From Jacaranda mimosifolia (Eukaryota; Streptophyta; Magnoliopsida; Lamiales; Bignoniaceae): DNA of 64,000 bases. Shown piece by piece: positions 1 to 11,009 of this stretch. The position numbers were made by a program, and so were the translations under genes. Below the pieces are notes generated by a model, which made no database searches, had not been told where the DNA came from, and saw only the letters and a list, made by a program, of their open reading frames with translations. The stretch covers positions 25,208,391-25,272,390 of the forward strand of contig CM032126.1 of the NCBI GenBank assembly GCA_018894105.1, read 5' to 3'. Every line of letters begins with the position of its first letter. Positions within the stretch are counted from its first letter, which is position 1.

Positions 1-818
1 CGTACTAGCCTTCACTACGAAGTCGAGCAACTAAAAACTAAATTATCTAAGATGCATCTTCTTTGGAGAAAATTTCATGATCTATTAAAAAAGCACATGG
101 TTTTGGGTGGGATAGTAACACAGGCATTGCCACAGCCACAAAGGAGCAATGGGCTGAGTGGCTAATGGTAATTGACAAAGTTTTGCATATGCTCAATATA
201 TACACTTGTTATATTCCATTATATGCCCATTTTTAATGACATAACTCATTGTGTTATCTACTCCTCTTCATAGGAAAATCGAAAGAGAGTTGTCTAAAGA
301 AGTGGGGTCTTCCATACTATCACTTGTGCACAGAAATGTTCCTCAACACAGTTGCTAGTGGTAGTGGTGTAAGGTCTTCTTCCCAACCACCGATTGAGAG
401 TGATGAAAACGTAGAACCCGAAATGCCCAATCTAGATGATTCTGGCCCATCAATGTTTCCCAACCTACAATCCCAAGATGCAAACCTATAAGTCCTTATT
501 AATTTTTCCCAACCATCCATTCATCTTGCTAGTCCGAGCAACAAGTCCAATAAGTCTAAGAGTAACCGTTCCTCAAGAATCAATAAAGCCATTGACGTGT
601 GGACTTATGTTAATAGTGTAAAGGCTAGGAAGATGGAGAAGAACTCCAATGAAAGTTTTGAAGCTTGCATGGCATCTTTGAAGAGTATGGAAGGCTTACC
701 CAGCCGTCTTTTCTTCAAAGCTCAAGAGTCACTCTTAAGCAAGACGCGTTGTAGGATGTTCCTTCTCATGATTGATGAGGAGATGAGGGAATGGGTGAAA
801 TCAGTGGGAAATGCTTGA
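1..818 (+). pseudogene. Myb/SANT-like DNA-binding protein remnant (PIF/Harbinger ORF1-like)
   Basis: The left edge cuts into a reading frame whose translation has the hallmarks of the Myb/SANT-like domain (Myb_DNA-bind_3 type) found in L10-interacting-MYB-like proteins and in the Myb-like partner protein of PIF/Harbinger transposons: a leucine/lysine-rich helix with LLWRKFHDLLKK, then GFGWDSNTG and the EQWAEWL helix. The two parts are in different frames around bases 94-108, so there is a frameshift. A plausible intron follows (GT near 166, AG near 273). The next segment carries KKWGLPYYHLCTEMF, typical of the linker after this domain, and a Ser/Asn-rich stretch leads to a conserved-looking helical C-terminus (GLPSRLFFKAQESLL) ending at a TGA near 818. 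I see no transposase next to it. The domain type is seen in the sequence; the link to Harbinger is family knowledge. Broken copy, probably not functional. Confidence 0.6.
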
Positions 819-820
819 TG

Positions 821-1368
821 GGGGTTGTTGAAGAGTCATTTATGTTATTTCTTTGAAAGTGCAATGAATGTGGCTGCTGCACTGTTTCTATGTTATTCCG
901 CTTGTTATGTAACGATTTATTTCTTTGTTTTAACTTGTCTTGTGTAATGTTTGATGTCAGTTTTTGATATTCCTTTACTTTTATGTATGATCTAAAAAGC
1001 ATGTACTAGAGTTGTGTACGATGTTTATGATTGAATTATGTTTAGGTGCAGCTAATTTTCAATTTGGTGTGGCTGCAATCTTTACTGAAATTAGTGAGCT
1101 TGTCACTCTTCCACAATCTATCTATTATTACTTTCTTAAATTAATATAACATATTATGCATCATGCTTGGGAATGTGTTCTCTCTTCATGTGCACTAATG
1201 ATTGTGTTTGCTGTTGTTCTGTTGAAACTTATCATGTATTGATATGTAATTTCTATGTATCAAATGAATGTTTATCTAGGCACAGTTTCTTAGTCAATGT
1301 AAGGAATACAATGTATGTTAGCTGTTGTAGTGTATGTTTGGTGATGGTAACTGACTTTTGTATTACAA
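821..1368. other. AT-rich spacer, no gene seen
   Basis: Downstream of the Myb/SANT remnant. It may include that gene's 3' UTR (T-rich, several TGTA-rich stretches). No open frame or repeat I can support. Confidence 0.4.
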
Positions 1369-1376
1369 GGTGGAAT

Positions 1377-2129
1377 TAGGTAAATGGGTAGGGTATCACC
1401 CTACCCGTGCCCAAACAAAAATACCCTATATCCTACCCTACCCTAAAAAACGTAAAAGAATGAGACCCTAATTATATCCTACCCTATCTTACCCAAGACC
1501 CATTGGGTCTAGTTTATTGAACTTATGTTATTAATGTATATACTAATTTTCTCAATATATATTAAAAATATTATTTGACATACAATAACAAAAAATTTAA
1601 AAAAAATCTATATTTAACTTAATTTAAGTTAATCTTTATTTTCAATTTTTCATTCATTAATAAAAATTTTATTAACAAAGTTTATTCATTAGCAAAATTA
1701 ATTTTATTAACTGTTTTTATAAAAAATATTTATTCCACTATTAATTTTATTAATGAAAAATATTCAACTGTTGTTATTGTTATTCCAATTTTTAAAATAA
1801 AAAAAAAATTGCTATCCCAATATTTTAACTCCATTAATTTTGTTTAATTTTTAATGAAGAAAATTATTTAATTGTTACTGTTTATTTACATATTTGTAAT
1901 TTTTATATACAAAAAGTTTATCATTAATATAAATTTGATTTTGGTATAGATAATTTTTAGATTTATAAATTAAATTTAAATATAAAGTAATGGGTAATTA
2001 ATGGATATGGGTACATGGGTAATTTATGGGTATAGACTCTACCCATACCCATTACATTATCTTTAATAAGTATGGGTATGGGTATGGGTATGACATTTTT
2101 GGGCCTGACCCTACCCATTTACAGGCCTA
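1377..2129. mobile_element. hAT-type MITE with (GGGTA)-like terminal regions
   Basis: Flanked by the perfect 8-bp direct repeat GGTGGAAT (1,369-1,376 and 2,130-2,137), the target-duplication size of hAT transposons. The right end, read inward on the minus strand, is TAGGCCTGTAAATGGGTAGG. The left end is TAGG followed by TAAATGGGTAGG, the same sequence with a few bases missing. Both ends run into short-period GGGTA/GGGTAT repeats, and the middle (about 1,540-2,000) is very AT-rich. There is no transposase, so it is non-autonomous, about 753 bp long. The same end type (TAG-G start, 8-bp duplication) recurs at 35.1, 43.0 and 60.8 kb. Confidence 0.85.
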
Positions 2130-2539
2130 GGTGGAATACTTTCAGCTTTTCAAGATAATAATTCGCCATTTAATGTTATAATTTGCTCATTCAATAGTTT
2201 GATATTCTGCCACATTGGACAGTGGGGTGTTTACTAAGCATATAAACTCCGTATGTTTTGCCAACTCCGTCATGATTATAAAATTTTCTCGAAGTTCATC
2301 AACACACCTGGGGTTGAATATTCACTGCAGCAGTGCATTGTCTATGTTTGTGGTGCCAGCTTCAAAGGGTAAGCATCTTTGTACAAAATGCCTTACGGTT
2401 TATGTATCTTTTTGCATGCACACAATGCTTCAATTCAATGCATATATATGTTTTGGACAAAATTTAATTATGTGCTGACTCCATTCATGTTCTAGGCTAT
2501 CAACGGTGCGGATGACTTCTTCACAGACTACCCTTCCCA

Positions 2540-3028
2540 TTGGCCATAAGTGAATGCAATATTTCACAATCAGAGGATTTTCAAGTTGTGAAGCCATTGC
2601 AAGTAATGGAACCAGCTAAGGATGAAATCGAGATTGGTGGCCCAATGAATCCAATACTTGTTTTCGACACCTCCGATAGCGTACAAGCACTCCCAAGTCC
2701 TCTTCCCTGTGTTGTTGCCCGCAATCCTGGAAAATGTGTGGTAGCCACCCACCACGGCAATCGAAAACATACTAGCTACATATGTCCCAGTCGTCTTCAC
2801 ACCTCTATCACCATCTTCTCCTCATTTGGATCTGATAATGCACGAGTCGTGGAAGAGTCAAAATCTCGTTTGTGCCAATACCACTCCAAGAATGTGCAAA
2901 TTGATATAGACAACAATGAAGATGACAAAGACACCACCAGTGTGCAGTCCACCACAGCTTCTGGTGGCAGTTGGAGTGGAAGCTTTTGTATTGTGATTCA
3001 CCCTATTGGAAAATATGTTTGGACCTAA
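2540..3028 (+). CDS. Unrecognised ORF, about 162 aa, possible gene fragment
   Basis: This frame stays open for 162 codons. The first codon counted is TTG, and the frame is also open a little upstream, so the true start is unclear; an upstream exon ending near 2,495 is possible. The product is hydrophilic with an acidic stretch (IDNNEDDKDTT) and Ser/Thr-rich ends (TTSVQSTTASGGSWSGS). It has no signal peptide and no membrane segment. Its composition is more protein-like than the surrounding AT-rich DNA, but I recognise no domain. It could be an exon of a decayed transposon protein or a host gene fragment. Function unknown. Confidence 0.3.
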   Translation: MAISECNISQSEDFQVVKPLQVMEPAKDEIEIGGPMNPILVFDTSDSVQALPSPLPCVVARNPGKCVVATHHGNRKHTSYICPSRLHTSITIFSSFGSDNARVVEESKSRLCQYHSKNVQIDIDNNEDDKDTTSVQSTTASGGSWSGSFCIVIHPIGKYVWT

Positions 3029-3029
3029 A

Positions 3030-4300
3030 CTATTTTCCTTGTTTCTAACTTTATTTAGCACTATCCCTGTTTATGTAATATATGTAGGTAATCTTAATTC
3101 AAACCCTAAACATGGCTTCTCCAATTTGGGATATGTTAATATGAGTTGTGGTACTTAATGGAAGGTGGGGAAATGGTAGGAAGTTTTCAGCTATTTTTCG
3201 ATGCCATTCCCCTTCCAAGTAAACATGCATCACTTTTTTTCTTTCTCTTTATTTTACTTACCATAACTGACATATTTCAGTTCACATGATTGTCTTCTGG
3301 AGAGTAGAAAAAGCAATGTAATGGAAATTATAGCAAACGGGGTTAACCATATAATGGTTAACACATCACATGAGGAAATGAAGTTCCTTATACCAAATTT
3401 TCTGTAAATAAAATTAAAAAAATTATGTATATTTCTCCTCCTTATCAGTACCATGCAAATCTTCTACACAGCCCCAAACCTCATGTGAAACAATTTTTTG
3501 GGTCAAAGGATTAACATAAAAAGAACAAAATTTTTAATTTGTACGTTACATTTAGAAAATTAAAAAATAAATTAATAATTACAATTATCCAAACATATCA
3601 AATCATACCATTTGGAAATGCACATCTTTTCAGACTGAAAATTCCTTTCATCCAAATGCATTTCATTTTCAAGCCTATAGAACTCAAATTTCCAGTCAAC
3701 TCATCTAAATACATTTTCATTTCCACATCATTTAACATAACTACTTTTTACTATTTTGGAAATGATGGAAATGAAAATTGAAAATAAAAATAAAACCAAA
3801 TAGGTAATTCTTGGATACTAGATTGCCCAATTTACTCAGAAAAGTCAAATCAGTGTAATCGTCTTCATTAGATGTGCCCACATGTCGTCCTTAAGTCATA
3901 CATGTTTTCAAATTTCTCGACTATTAACTGCCATAAAAGTTGTAACTTCACTATTCTTTCTATTCACTTTCACTTATCACATTTTAATGCCTTTTCTCTT
4001 GGAGATTGGAGTGATCCCACGCCTATGAGAGTTACCTATATTCTTGATGGTTGAATCTCAATTCTCTTGTTTTTTGTCTTTCCCATTCCAACTACCGCGA
4101 GCTTAAGGCCTTCTTTTATCAAAATCCTAAACCTTAGTTGCTCAAGGGATAGTGACTCAGAGATGACTTCTTTTTCGAGCTCTAGGAGCATCGCCATTAT
4201 TGGAGTGATTCCACTAATCCTATTTCTAGGAGAATGATTCGAACAATAGTAATTCCAACAACTTTAATGACCCCAATCAAGAAGATTGTGAGTATATCCT
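3030..4300. other. AT-rich spacer, no gene seen
   Basis: Short frames only. The part from about 3,580 to 3,810 is rich in ATTTCCA/TGGAAAT motifs in both orientations and could be a decayed small inverted-repeat element, but I could not define ends or a target duplication. Confidence 0.3.
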
Positions 4301-4319
4301 TTTAGTGTCCCTTAGCTCG

Positions 4320-6450
4320 TGATAGTTTCGACCTTAGCGGGTCATGATGTTGCTGAGATTAGATCCGATACTTCATTCCAAATGAGTATGAAACTATCCT
4401 CCCGACTCTTATAGGTAGGATGCATCTTCATCTCGAATGTTGCAGAGTTTTTTATCTAGCTATGTTGGATATTGGACTCTCCCCTACTTTGAACACTTCT
4501 ACTCTTTGTATTCCATCACCTCATCTACTTGAATTGGAGAAAGGGCTTCTACTACCTTACAACTCATCACTTTTGCAAATATATAAATAGGCCTTCTTTC
4601 TCTTTAGACTCTTGAAAAGAAAGATTTCAATTTATCTGAGCTTTTGTTCATTGCTCATGGCTAGCTTGGTGGCAATGACATTATATTAAGCTAAAGCTTA
4701 GTAGTTCAGATAAGGTGTCTAGGGATGAACACTTTGTAGAAACTTGATTGATTATTTGTATAAAGATGGGAAACTATTGAAGAAAGAAGTCCTGAAGCTT
4801 ATTGGTTTAAGTCTTGCTAACATTAGCATTAGCTGGACCCTTGATGATTATGGGTTCTTCTTTTTTCTTTTTTTCCTTTTCCCACAATTTATTGATATAC
4901 TCTCATGTTCGTGGTCATTATGTTAGTATTTTCTTCCATCTTCTATCTTAGACATGATGACCAAGGGTATGAAAGTTATTGATAAGATGAAAGCTAAAGG
5001 GAAAGCTTTTGACATTTGCTAGTTCCTATTCTTGTGGAGCCTATCCTATGCAAGAGAGTCCTACAAGTGACAAATTAGAGTAGTTCTCTCATTTTGAAAT
5101 AGAATATGTTAAATCTCTCAATGAAGTGATGGACTTCCACATGAGCTTGCAGTGTAGGGGATTCATAAAAAGGACATCACTTTCCATGAAGAGTTCTCAT
5201 GTTGATGAAAGTCCTTGTAAAGATAAGATAGAAAGACGCCAATAGTAAAGCTCAAAAGACAAATCTTAAAAGCATTGAGGTTCTAAGGATAAGGACTCAT
5301 GTCGAAGTCAACTTAACAAATGATATCGAGTAGAAGTTGGGCTTGAGGAGGATGAGGTGCACCACAAGAAAATAGTAATAACTTGGCCCATATAGAGACC
5401 ACCCCAGCTAAAGCACACTACCCTTCCATGAGCAAAGGTAGACGAAGCATAAGCGAGAATGCCTAATTGAGTGATGCAAATGATGGTGAGAATCTAATGC
5501 TCCAAAAATCTAAAGATTCCTTTACAAGGTTTGTGCATAAAGAGTGAGTCAAACACATAATATTTATAACTACAAATATTAAGTTTCCTAAGGGTTTTTC
5601 CAAACCCATCCTGATCCTTGACTGGGAACCCACAAAGCATAGCTTGGTACTCTATTTTTATTATGTAGAAGTTTCATTTGGATTGTGTAAAGGTTGTCGC
5701 TTGAGAGAAGATCAGCTCACGCTTGGCCCTAGTAACTTTGCCATATTAGAAAAAAAAGGGGCTTATTCCGTGACATAGGCTCAAATTCATTCCTTTGGTA
5801 GCTTTATGCACATGTTTTTTGCCTCATATTTGTTCTTCATTTAAGTTCATTCATCATCTTCATTTATATACTTTTTACGGTCATTCTTCCACCAATTGAT
5901 CCTTTAATGCTCCTATTAGCGATATTGTTTCTTAAGTCAAAGATAATAGAGAGGTCTCTACTACGGAAGGGGAAAAAATAAATTAGCTTGAAGCAAACTT
6001 AAAGTCCATCCAACCATCAACAGATCAAAATATTGCCTCCCCAAGGAAGAAATGGAAGAAAGGAACAAGGACATATAAGAGCGTGAACAATAGTTGTCCT
6101 TCTTACAAAACTCAATGGACATAGAGTACAAGAGAGCCTATGATGAATCTGATTTCATCCGGCATACCCATCACAAGGCACTCAGGCCTTCAAGAAATAA
6201 CTAAATTTCAAAGTTCTATTTGAAGAAAAAGTTGTTGAGTATGGTCTTATAAACTTCATGAAGTGCCAAGCCAGCTCAAGAAACTTCGAGAACTTGTTGA
6301 TGGTTTTGATTTGGACCCCTCAATCCTTTTAAAACTATATATTAACCTCTAGGATTATCCTTCTACATAAGCATCTCCCTATGAAGATTATAAGTTTGCT
6401 AATTTAGGAGAAGATGTGGAGGAACGGGAAGGAGACACCACGTAGATGCT
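4320..6450 (+). pseudogene. Possible retroelement gag-like relic
   Basis: Several broken plus-strand frames have the flavour of the long, poorly conserved N-terminal (gag-like) ORF of plant Ty3/gypsy elements. One segment near 4,370-4,560 reads FIPNEYETILPTLIGRMHLH, followed by a stretch like the 'upper limit on yield by position' region of those proteins; a charged helical segment lies around 6,030-6,180. There are many stops and frame changes. Assignment is by overall resemblance only. The window also holds clearer gypsy relics at 10.6-11.0 and 31.9-34.9 kb, so this may be part of the same kind of element. Confidence 0.22.
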
Positions 6451-6639
6451 CAAATAGGGAAAGTTCTACTGGTTCAACAAAATAGGGTTGAAGGTCGATG
6501 AACTTCCACCATCATTTGGACTGATCTTTTTATAGCTTCGATATGAAGCCCATTACTTATGATTTCCAACTTCTCTATAGTTTTTTGACAATGACATACC
6601 ATCTCTATTTTTTAATATAATGAATTCAAATAAAAATTT

Positions 6640-6760
6640 TAATTTTTTCTAGATCATTATGAGTTCGAATCCATAATATATTTCAGATTATATTATAAGT
6701 TCGAATTGATAGCTAATGATTTGCAAATCATTATGAGTTCGAATTGATAACTAGTCTTTC
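6640..6760 (+). repeat. Short direct repeats of a TTATGAGTTCGAATTGATA-like unit
   Basis: Variants of a roughly 30-50 bp unit containing ATTATGAGTTCGAATTGATA occur three to four times here and again at about 9,630-9,760 after two transposon insertions (6,761-7,445 and 7,492-9,624). The array was one locus before being split. Confidence 0.6.
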
Positions 6761-7445
6761 CACTACAAGAAAAACACCCCTTCAGTAATGGAAAACTTGT
6801 GACGAAGGTGGTTTCATCACAGTTCGAAGATAATTGTAATGGATTTTTGATGGATTACTAACAAATTTAATAAAATGAGAAAAAATATAAATTAGTTATG
6901 ATACTTGTGAGGGATATGAAGAGTATATTGATATGAAGAGTCCATCACAAATTTTACAACCTAAATATGATTTTTCGATTCGTGACAGAAATTCCATCGT
7001 AAAATTAGTTTGGTCACACATTTTATTTTTGTCACAAAATTAATCAATGACAAAGTATATACTAACAGATTTGTGAAATAAGTCCGTCATAAATTTGATA
7101 AAATCTATCATTCTGTGATGGATTTATTTCTACATCCATTAGTATATGCTTTGTCACTTATTAGTTTGTGACGAAAACAAAATGCATCACAGAATAATTT
7201 TATAATGAAATTTCCATCATAGATCGAAGAATTGTAGTTAGAGTTATGAAAATTGTGACAGACCTTTCATATCAATATATACTCTTCATATCCGTCACAA
7301 ATATCATAACTAATATATATATATATACTTAATTTTTTAAATTCATTAGTAATCCATCAAAAATCCATCACAATTGCCTTCAAACAGTGACAGAACTATC
7401 CTTGTCATAAATTTTTTGTTTGTGAAGGGGTGTTTTCTTATAGCG
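6761..7445. mobile_element. CACTA (En/Spm-type) foldback MITE
   Basis: The left end is CACTACAAGAAAAACACCCC, the classical start of plant CACTA transposons. The right end read on the minus strand is CGCTATAAGAAAACACCCC, a slightly mutated copy. A 3-bp TTC lies on each side (6,758-6,760 and 7,446-7,448), as expected for CACTA target duplications. Almost the entire element is an imperfect palindrome: each arm is about 330 bp, with blocks such as GATGGATTTTTGATGGATTA near 6,848 matched in reverse near 7,350. There is no transposase ORF. Confidence 0.85.
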
Positions 7446-7491
7446 TTCCTAGCTTAGTACAAGCTCAAATTGGTAACTAATTTTTTTTATA

Positions 7492-9624
7492 GGGTTAATT
7501 ACAAGGACCTCCCCTGAGGTTTGGACTAAATACAGAAACTACCCCTGAGGTTTGCGAAATTATAAATACCTCCCATAGCATTAACAGCTATTTAAAAAAC
7601 ATAACGAAAGGTGTGAAATGATTGTTATACCCTTACTTATTCAGAAAAAAATAAAATAAAAAAATAAAAAGTCATTTCTACCCATTTATCTATGAAGAAC
7701 ACAAAGGTGCAGATTTTTTTCCCTCCATTCGATCACTTCTCCCCCCAAAACACACCTTTTTGCTACTGTGCCGTAAATGGTGGTGCATGGTCATTTTCTG
7801 GTGAGAAAATTGACCAGAAAAACTGCAGAATCTTTTGGATCGTGCACACCAACTGACTAGATTGTGAAGTTTTTGTGGCATTTCACCTTTTCAAGCGAAA
7901 AAGGTATGGGCAAGTTTTTTCACAACTTTTTTTTCCTCATTTTTATGTTAGATCAAGTTAGTTTTAATTGTATTTTGTGTTGGGTGTTAGTATTTTGTGA
8001 TTTGAAAGTGGCGGGTGACTTATTTTTGTTTCTAAAAATGTGATTGTTTGTGTTTTTTGACATATTGGAATGTTTATTGATGAATGTATAATTTTATTTT
8101 GCATGATTTGATGTCTTTTGTAATATAAAAAAAATTGATTTTTTATTGTTTCTGTCCAAATAAAAACCCTATATTTGGATTACTGTACCAATTTTTGTTG
8201 CTTTTAAAAGCTTTTGAGTTGTTTATAAAGAAACCCTACCTTTAATGCTGTGATTTTGTATTTTTTGGACATTCTGTAAACCTTCTGTTCTGTAAACATT
8301 CTGTTTTGTCCCATATAATCTGTACTGGAATCCAAATTAAGGTGTCAATTGTATTGAATTTAAGTTGCAAGGGTTGCATTTGTAATGTTTCAAATCTTTT
8401 CAGGGTACTATTTGTAATGTTTAAAACATTGTAAGGGTGCTAGTTGTAAGTTTTAATGTTAATTGAGGGTGTCATTTATAAGGTTTCTTAGTTGGTTTTC
8501 TGATATTGTACATTGCTCTTTATTATAATATAGGGTTGTGTGGAGACAATCAGTGAATTGATGTCATACTCAATCAACAGAAAGTGTATAAGGCATATTT
8601 ACTCCAATTTTAGACTTTCCTTTTCTGGAGTTTTGCTAAGGAAGTATTTTTGGATAGCTACAAGAGCTTACCATATACAAGAGGGCCATGTTGTACTTGT
8701 TCACAAGGATCTTTGGACTTATCCATTATTTAATCATTATTGTACTTAATTATTTGATTTATTTTTATTTTGTATTCTTTTTTTTTTCTATTTCAGGAAG
8801 ACATTCCTCTGGCTCAAATATGCACTGATTAATGCTTTATTATCACTATTTTTTGTCATTTTAAACTTGAGATTCATGAACAAAGTAGACAACTTTTGCT
8901 TGATGTTTTGTGCAGTCAATCAATCTTTTTGTATAGCCCTTTTGAATTGTACAGGGCTTTATTATATGAAGCAAACTTGTGTAGTTCATAACACTTGAAT
9001 ATCTTATTGATTGGTTAAAGGTGACATAGTTTATTAGATTGTTATGTTTTTGTCCTATTTAAAGGGACCATATTGCAAGTTATTAAATTGACGAGGGCCG
9101 GTTAATGTAATGTAGAATTTGTTCAAGGGGGGTCTATGTAACAATTCATTCATATGAGGGTGTTATATGTAACTTCAAAGTTTACAATAAAAATTTAAAT
9201 AATAAAAAATTATATTAAAATAAAAAAAATAAAGGTTGATTTTTATTAATTTTAATTAATATAATAATTAATTATTTTACTTAATTAATTTCCAGTTGTT
9301 ACATTAACCAATTGGTTTAATTTCTTGCAATAAACCCCCTTTAGTGATTTTAATATCACAAATAGATCCACACATACATGACACACATAAGGGTATTTTG
9401 GTCCAAACACATGGCCAACGGTCAAGTCTAGTCAAACTAAGGGCAAAATTGGATTTTCAAAAAATGTCAACGCTGACATCAGCAAAAATCATTAGTTTGA
9501 CTAATGGCTGGGTCTACTTGTTAGATGGAGACAAACCACGGGGGAGGTATTTATAATTTTGCAACCCTTAGGGGTAGTTTATGTATTTAGCCCAAACCTC
9601 AGGGGAGGTCCCTGTAATTAACCC
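7492..9624. mobile_element. Non-autonomous Mutator-like element with about 85-bp TIRs
   Basis: Terminal inverted repeats: GGGTTAATTACAAGGACCTC at the left and GGGTTAATTACAGGGACCTC when the right end is read on the minus strand. The match continues for about 85 bp with few differences (shared CTGAGGTTTGG, CTAAATACA and ATTATAAATACCTCCC blocks). A 7-bp repeat TTTTATA flanks both ends (7,485-7,491; 9,625-9,631); the T-rich target makes the exact duplication length uncertain. Long TIRs suit a MULE. The 1.9-kb interior is T-rich, with no frame over 70 codons and no MURA-like transposase. It inserted into the short repeat array at 6.6/9.6 kb. Confidence 0.65.
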
Positions 9625-9626
9625 TT

Positions 9627-9770
9627 TTATATTATTATGAGTTCAAATTGATAACTAATCTTTCTCAGTCATTATGAGCGTGAATTGGAACTAACCTTAA
9701 TAGACTTTTATGAATTCGAATTGATAATCTCTTACAAATAATTATGAGCTTAAGTTGATATTGTAATTTA
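9627..9770 (+). repeat. Right half of the split TTATGAGTTCGAATTGATA-like array
   Basis: Three diverged units (ATTATGAGTTCAAATTGATA and relatives) continue the array seen at 6,640-6,760 and support the insertion order of the CACTA and Mutator-like elements. Confidence 0.55.
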
Positions 9771-9799
9771 ACATTAGTTTAGTAGAACTATATAAATTG

Positions 9800-10580
9800 A
9801 TACGCAGGAGAGAAGGGGGAGAGATCATAGGGAGGGAGGAGGGAGGAGGGAGCGCACATAGGAAGAACGAAGAGAGCGATCAATATACATGTCCGCGCGA
9901 AGAATAGTAACCCAAAAATAGCCTCACATATGTATATACACAAATACATGCACAAAGCGTGGATACCATATGAGCTATTGAGTTAATACATGGAGCGAAC
10001 AATGCTCTTAAAAATGAGCTATATGAGCTATTCGACCTGCACAATTCCTGAAGGCACTAAAGGAATTGAATAACAAGTCTGCCGATCCTATGGTTGCTAT
10101 TGAGTTGAAGATGCTACTGAACCTTGCAACTAAGCCGACAGTAGCTACTGAGCTCAACATCCAATCCAAACAACCACTAGTACCGTAGAAAGTTCATTTT
10201 AACTGGAAGAGGGGATTTCATATATCATAAACAAAAGAGAGGGATCGGTTTGATCTATCATCCCATCGACCACATCAAACTTCCATTTGAATGAAGAAAA
10301 TTAGTGATACAACAAGTAATTAATATAAATTATTTCCAATTCGTCTTTAGATTTCTTTAGCTGGAAATCTTTCTTCAGTGACTTTGTGTTTCAACATTTG
10401 GTGATGCTAGAATATGCATTTCAAATTTTTCTCATCTTGTTTTGGTTCCAATGACTAAAAAATTGCCATTTTAAGCTTCTTTACTGCATTTGAAATTTAG
10501 AGAAAAGTATATATTATAATGTCCATACTTATGCTACCACAAAATTAGGAGAGATATTAATAATCATTACTTGAAATCTA
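9800..10580. other. Spacer with purine-rich tract
   Basis: A GGGAGGA-rich purine tract spans about 9,808-9,852. A short plus-strand open stretch near 10,045-10,185 has no recognisable similarity. Possibly part of a decayed retroelement adjoining the integrase relic. Confidence 0.3.
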
Positions 10581-10589
10581 ACTCTAGTA

Positions 10590-11000
10590 GTGATTTATAA
10601 AGCGATGTATAACCCCAAGAAATAATTAAGACAAAAGTCCCTCAGTAGGAAACTGTTTAGTATAAAATTCCTTGGGGTTTGGGATGTTCCAACGTCTAGT
10701 TGGTTCATTGCCACCTTTATCCTGCAACATGTATGTTTTCTTTTTTGTGATTTAACAACTTGGTATGGCCCCTCCAATTAGGGTCCAACTTCACAATGTA
10801 CTTTGAGACCTCTACCTTTTCGAAGACTAGGTCTCTTAACTAAAAATTTATGATTTAACTTTTTTGTTTTAGTGCCAAATCAAGGCATTTTGTACTTTTG
10901 TATCCTCAAATGATCTTAATCTTGTGTTCCATCAACAAGTTTTAGTTCAAAATTTTCTAGCTTATTCGTCTAAATTCTTCTCGTGGGTTCTCTAATTTCA
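10590..11000 (-). pseudogene. Ty3/gypsy integrase C-terminus relic
   Basis: On the minus strand the end of a gypsy-type polyprotein is recognisable: LRDLVFEKVEV, then KLDPNW, then (in another frame) GPYQVVKS, and a downstream block with RRWNIPNPKEFYTKQF. This is the order found after the integrase core in plant Tat-like gypsy elements (R-DLV-R, KL-P-WEGPY, WN--LKKYY). At least one frameshift and several stops are present, so it is dead. The upstream part of pol is not recognisable here. Confidence 0.55.
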
Positions 11001-11009
11001 GCAAGTATC

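Noticed and set aside
1380..2130. Interstitial telomere-like repeats (GGGTA/GGGTAT)
   Set aside because: The period and sequence differ from the plant TTTAGGG repeat, and the block is bounded by hAT ends with an 8-bp duplication.
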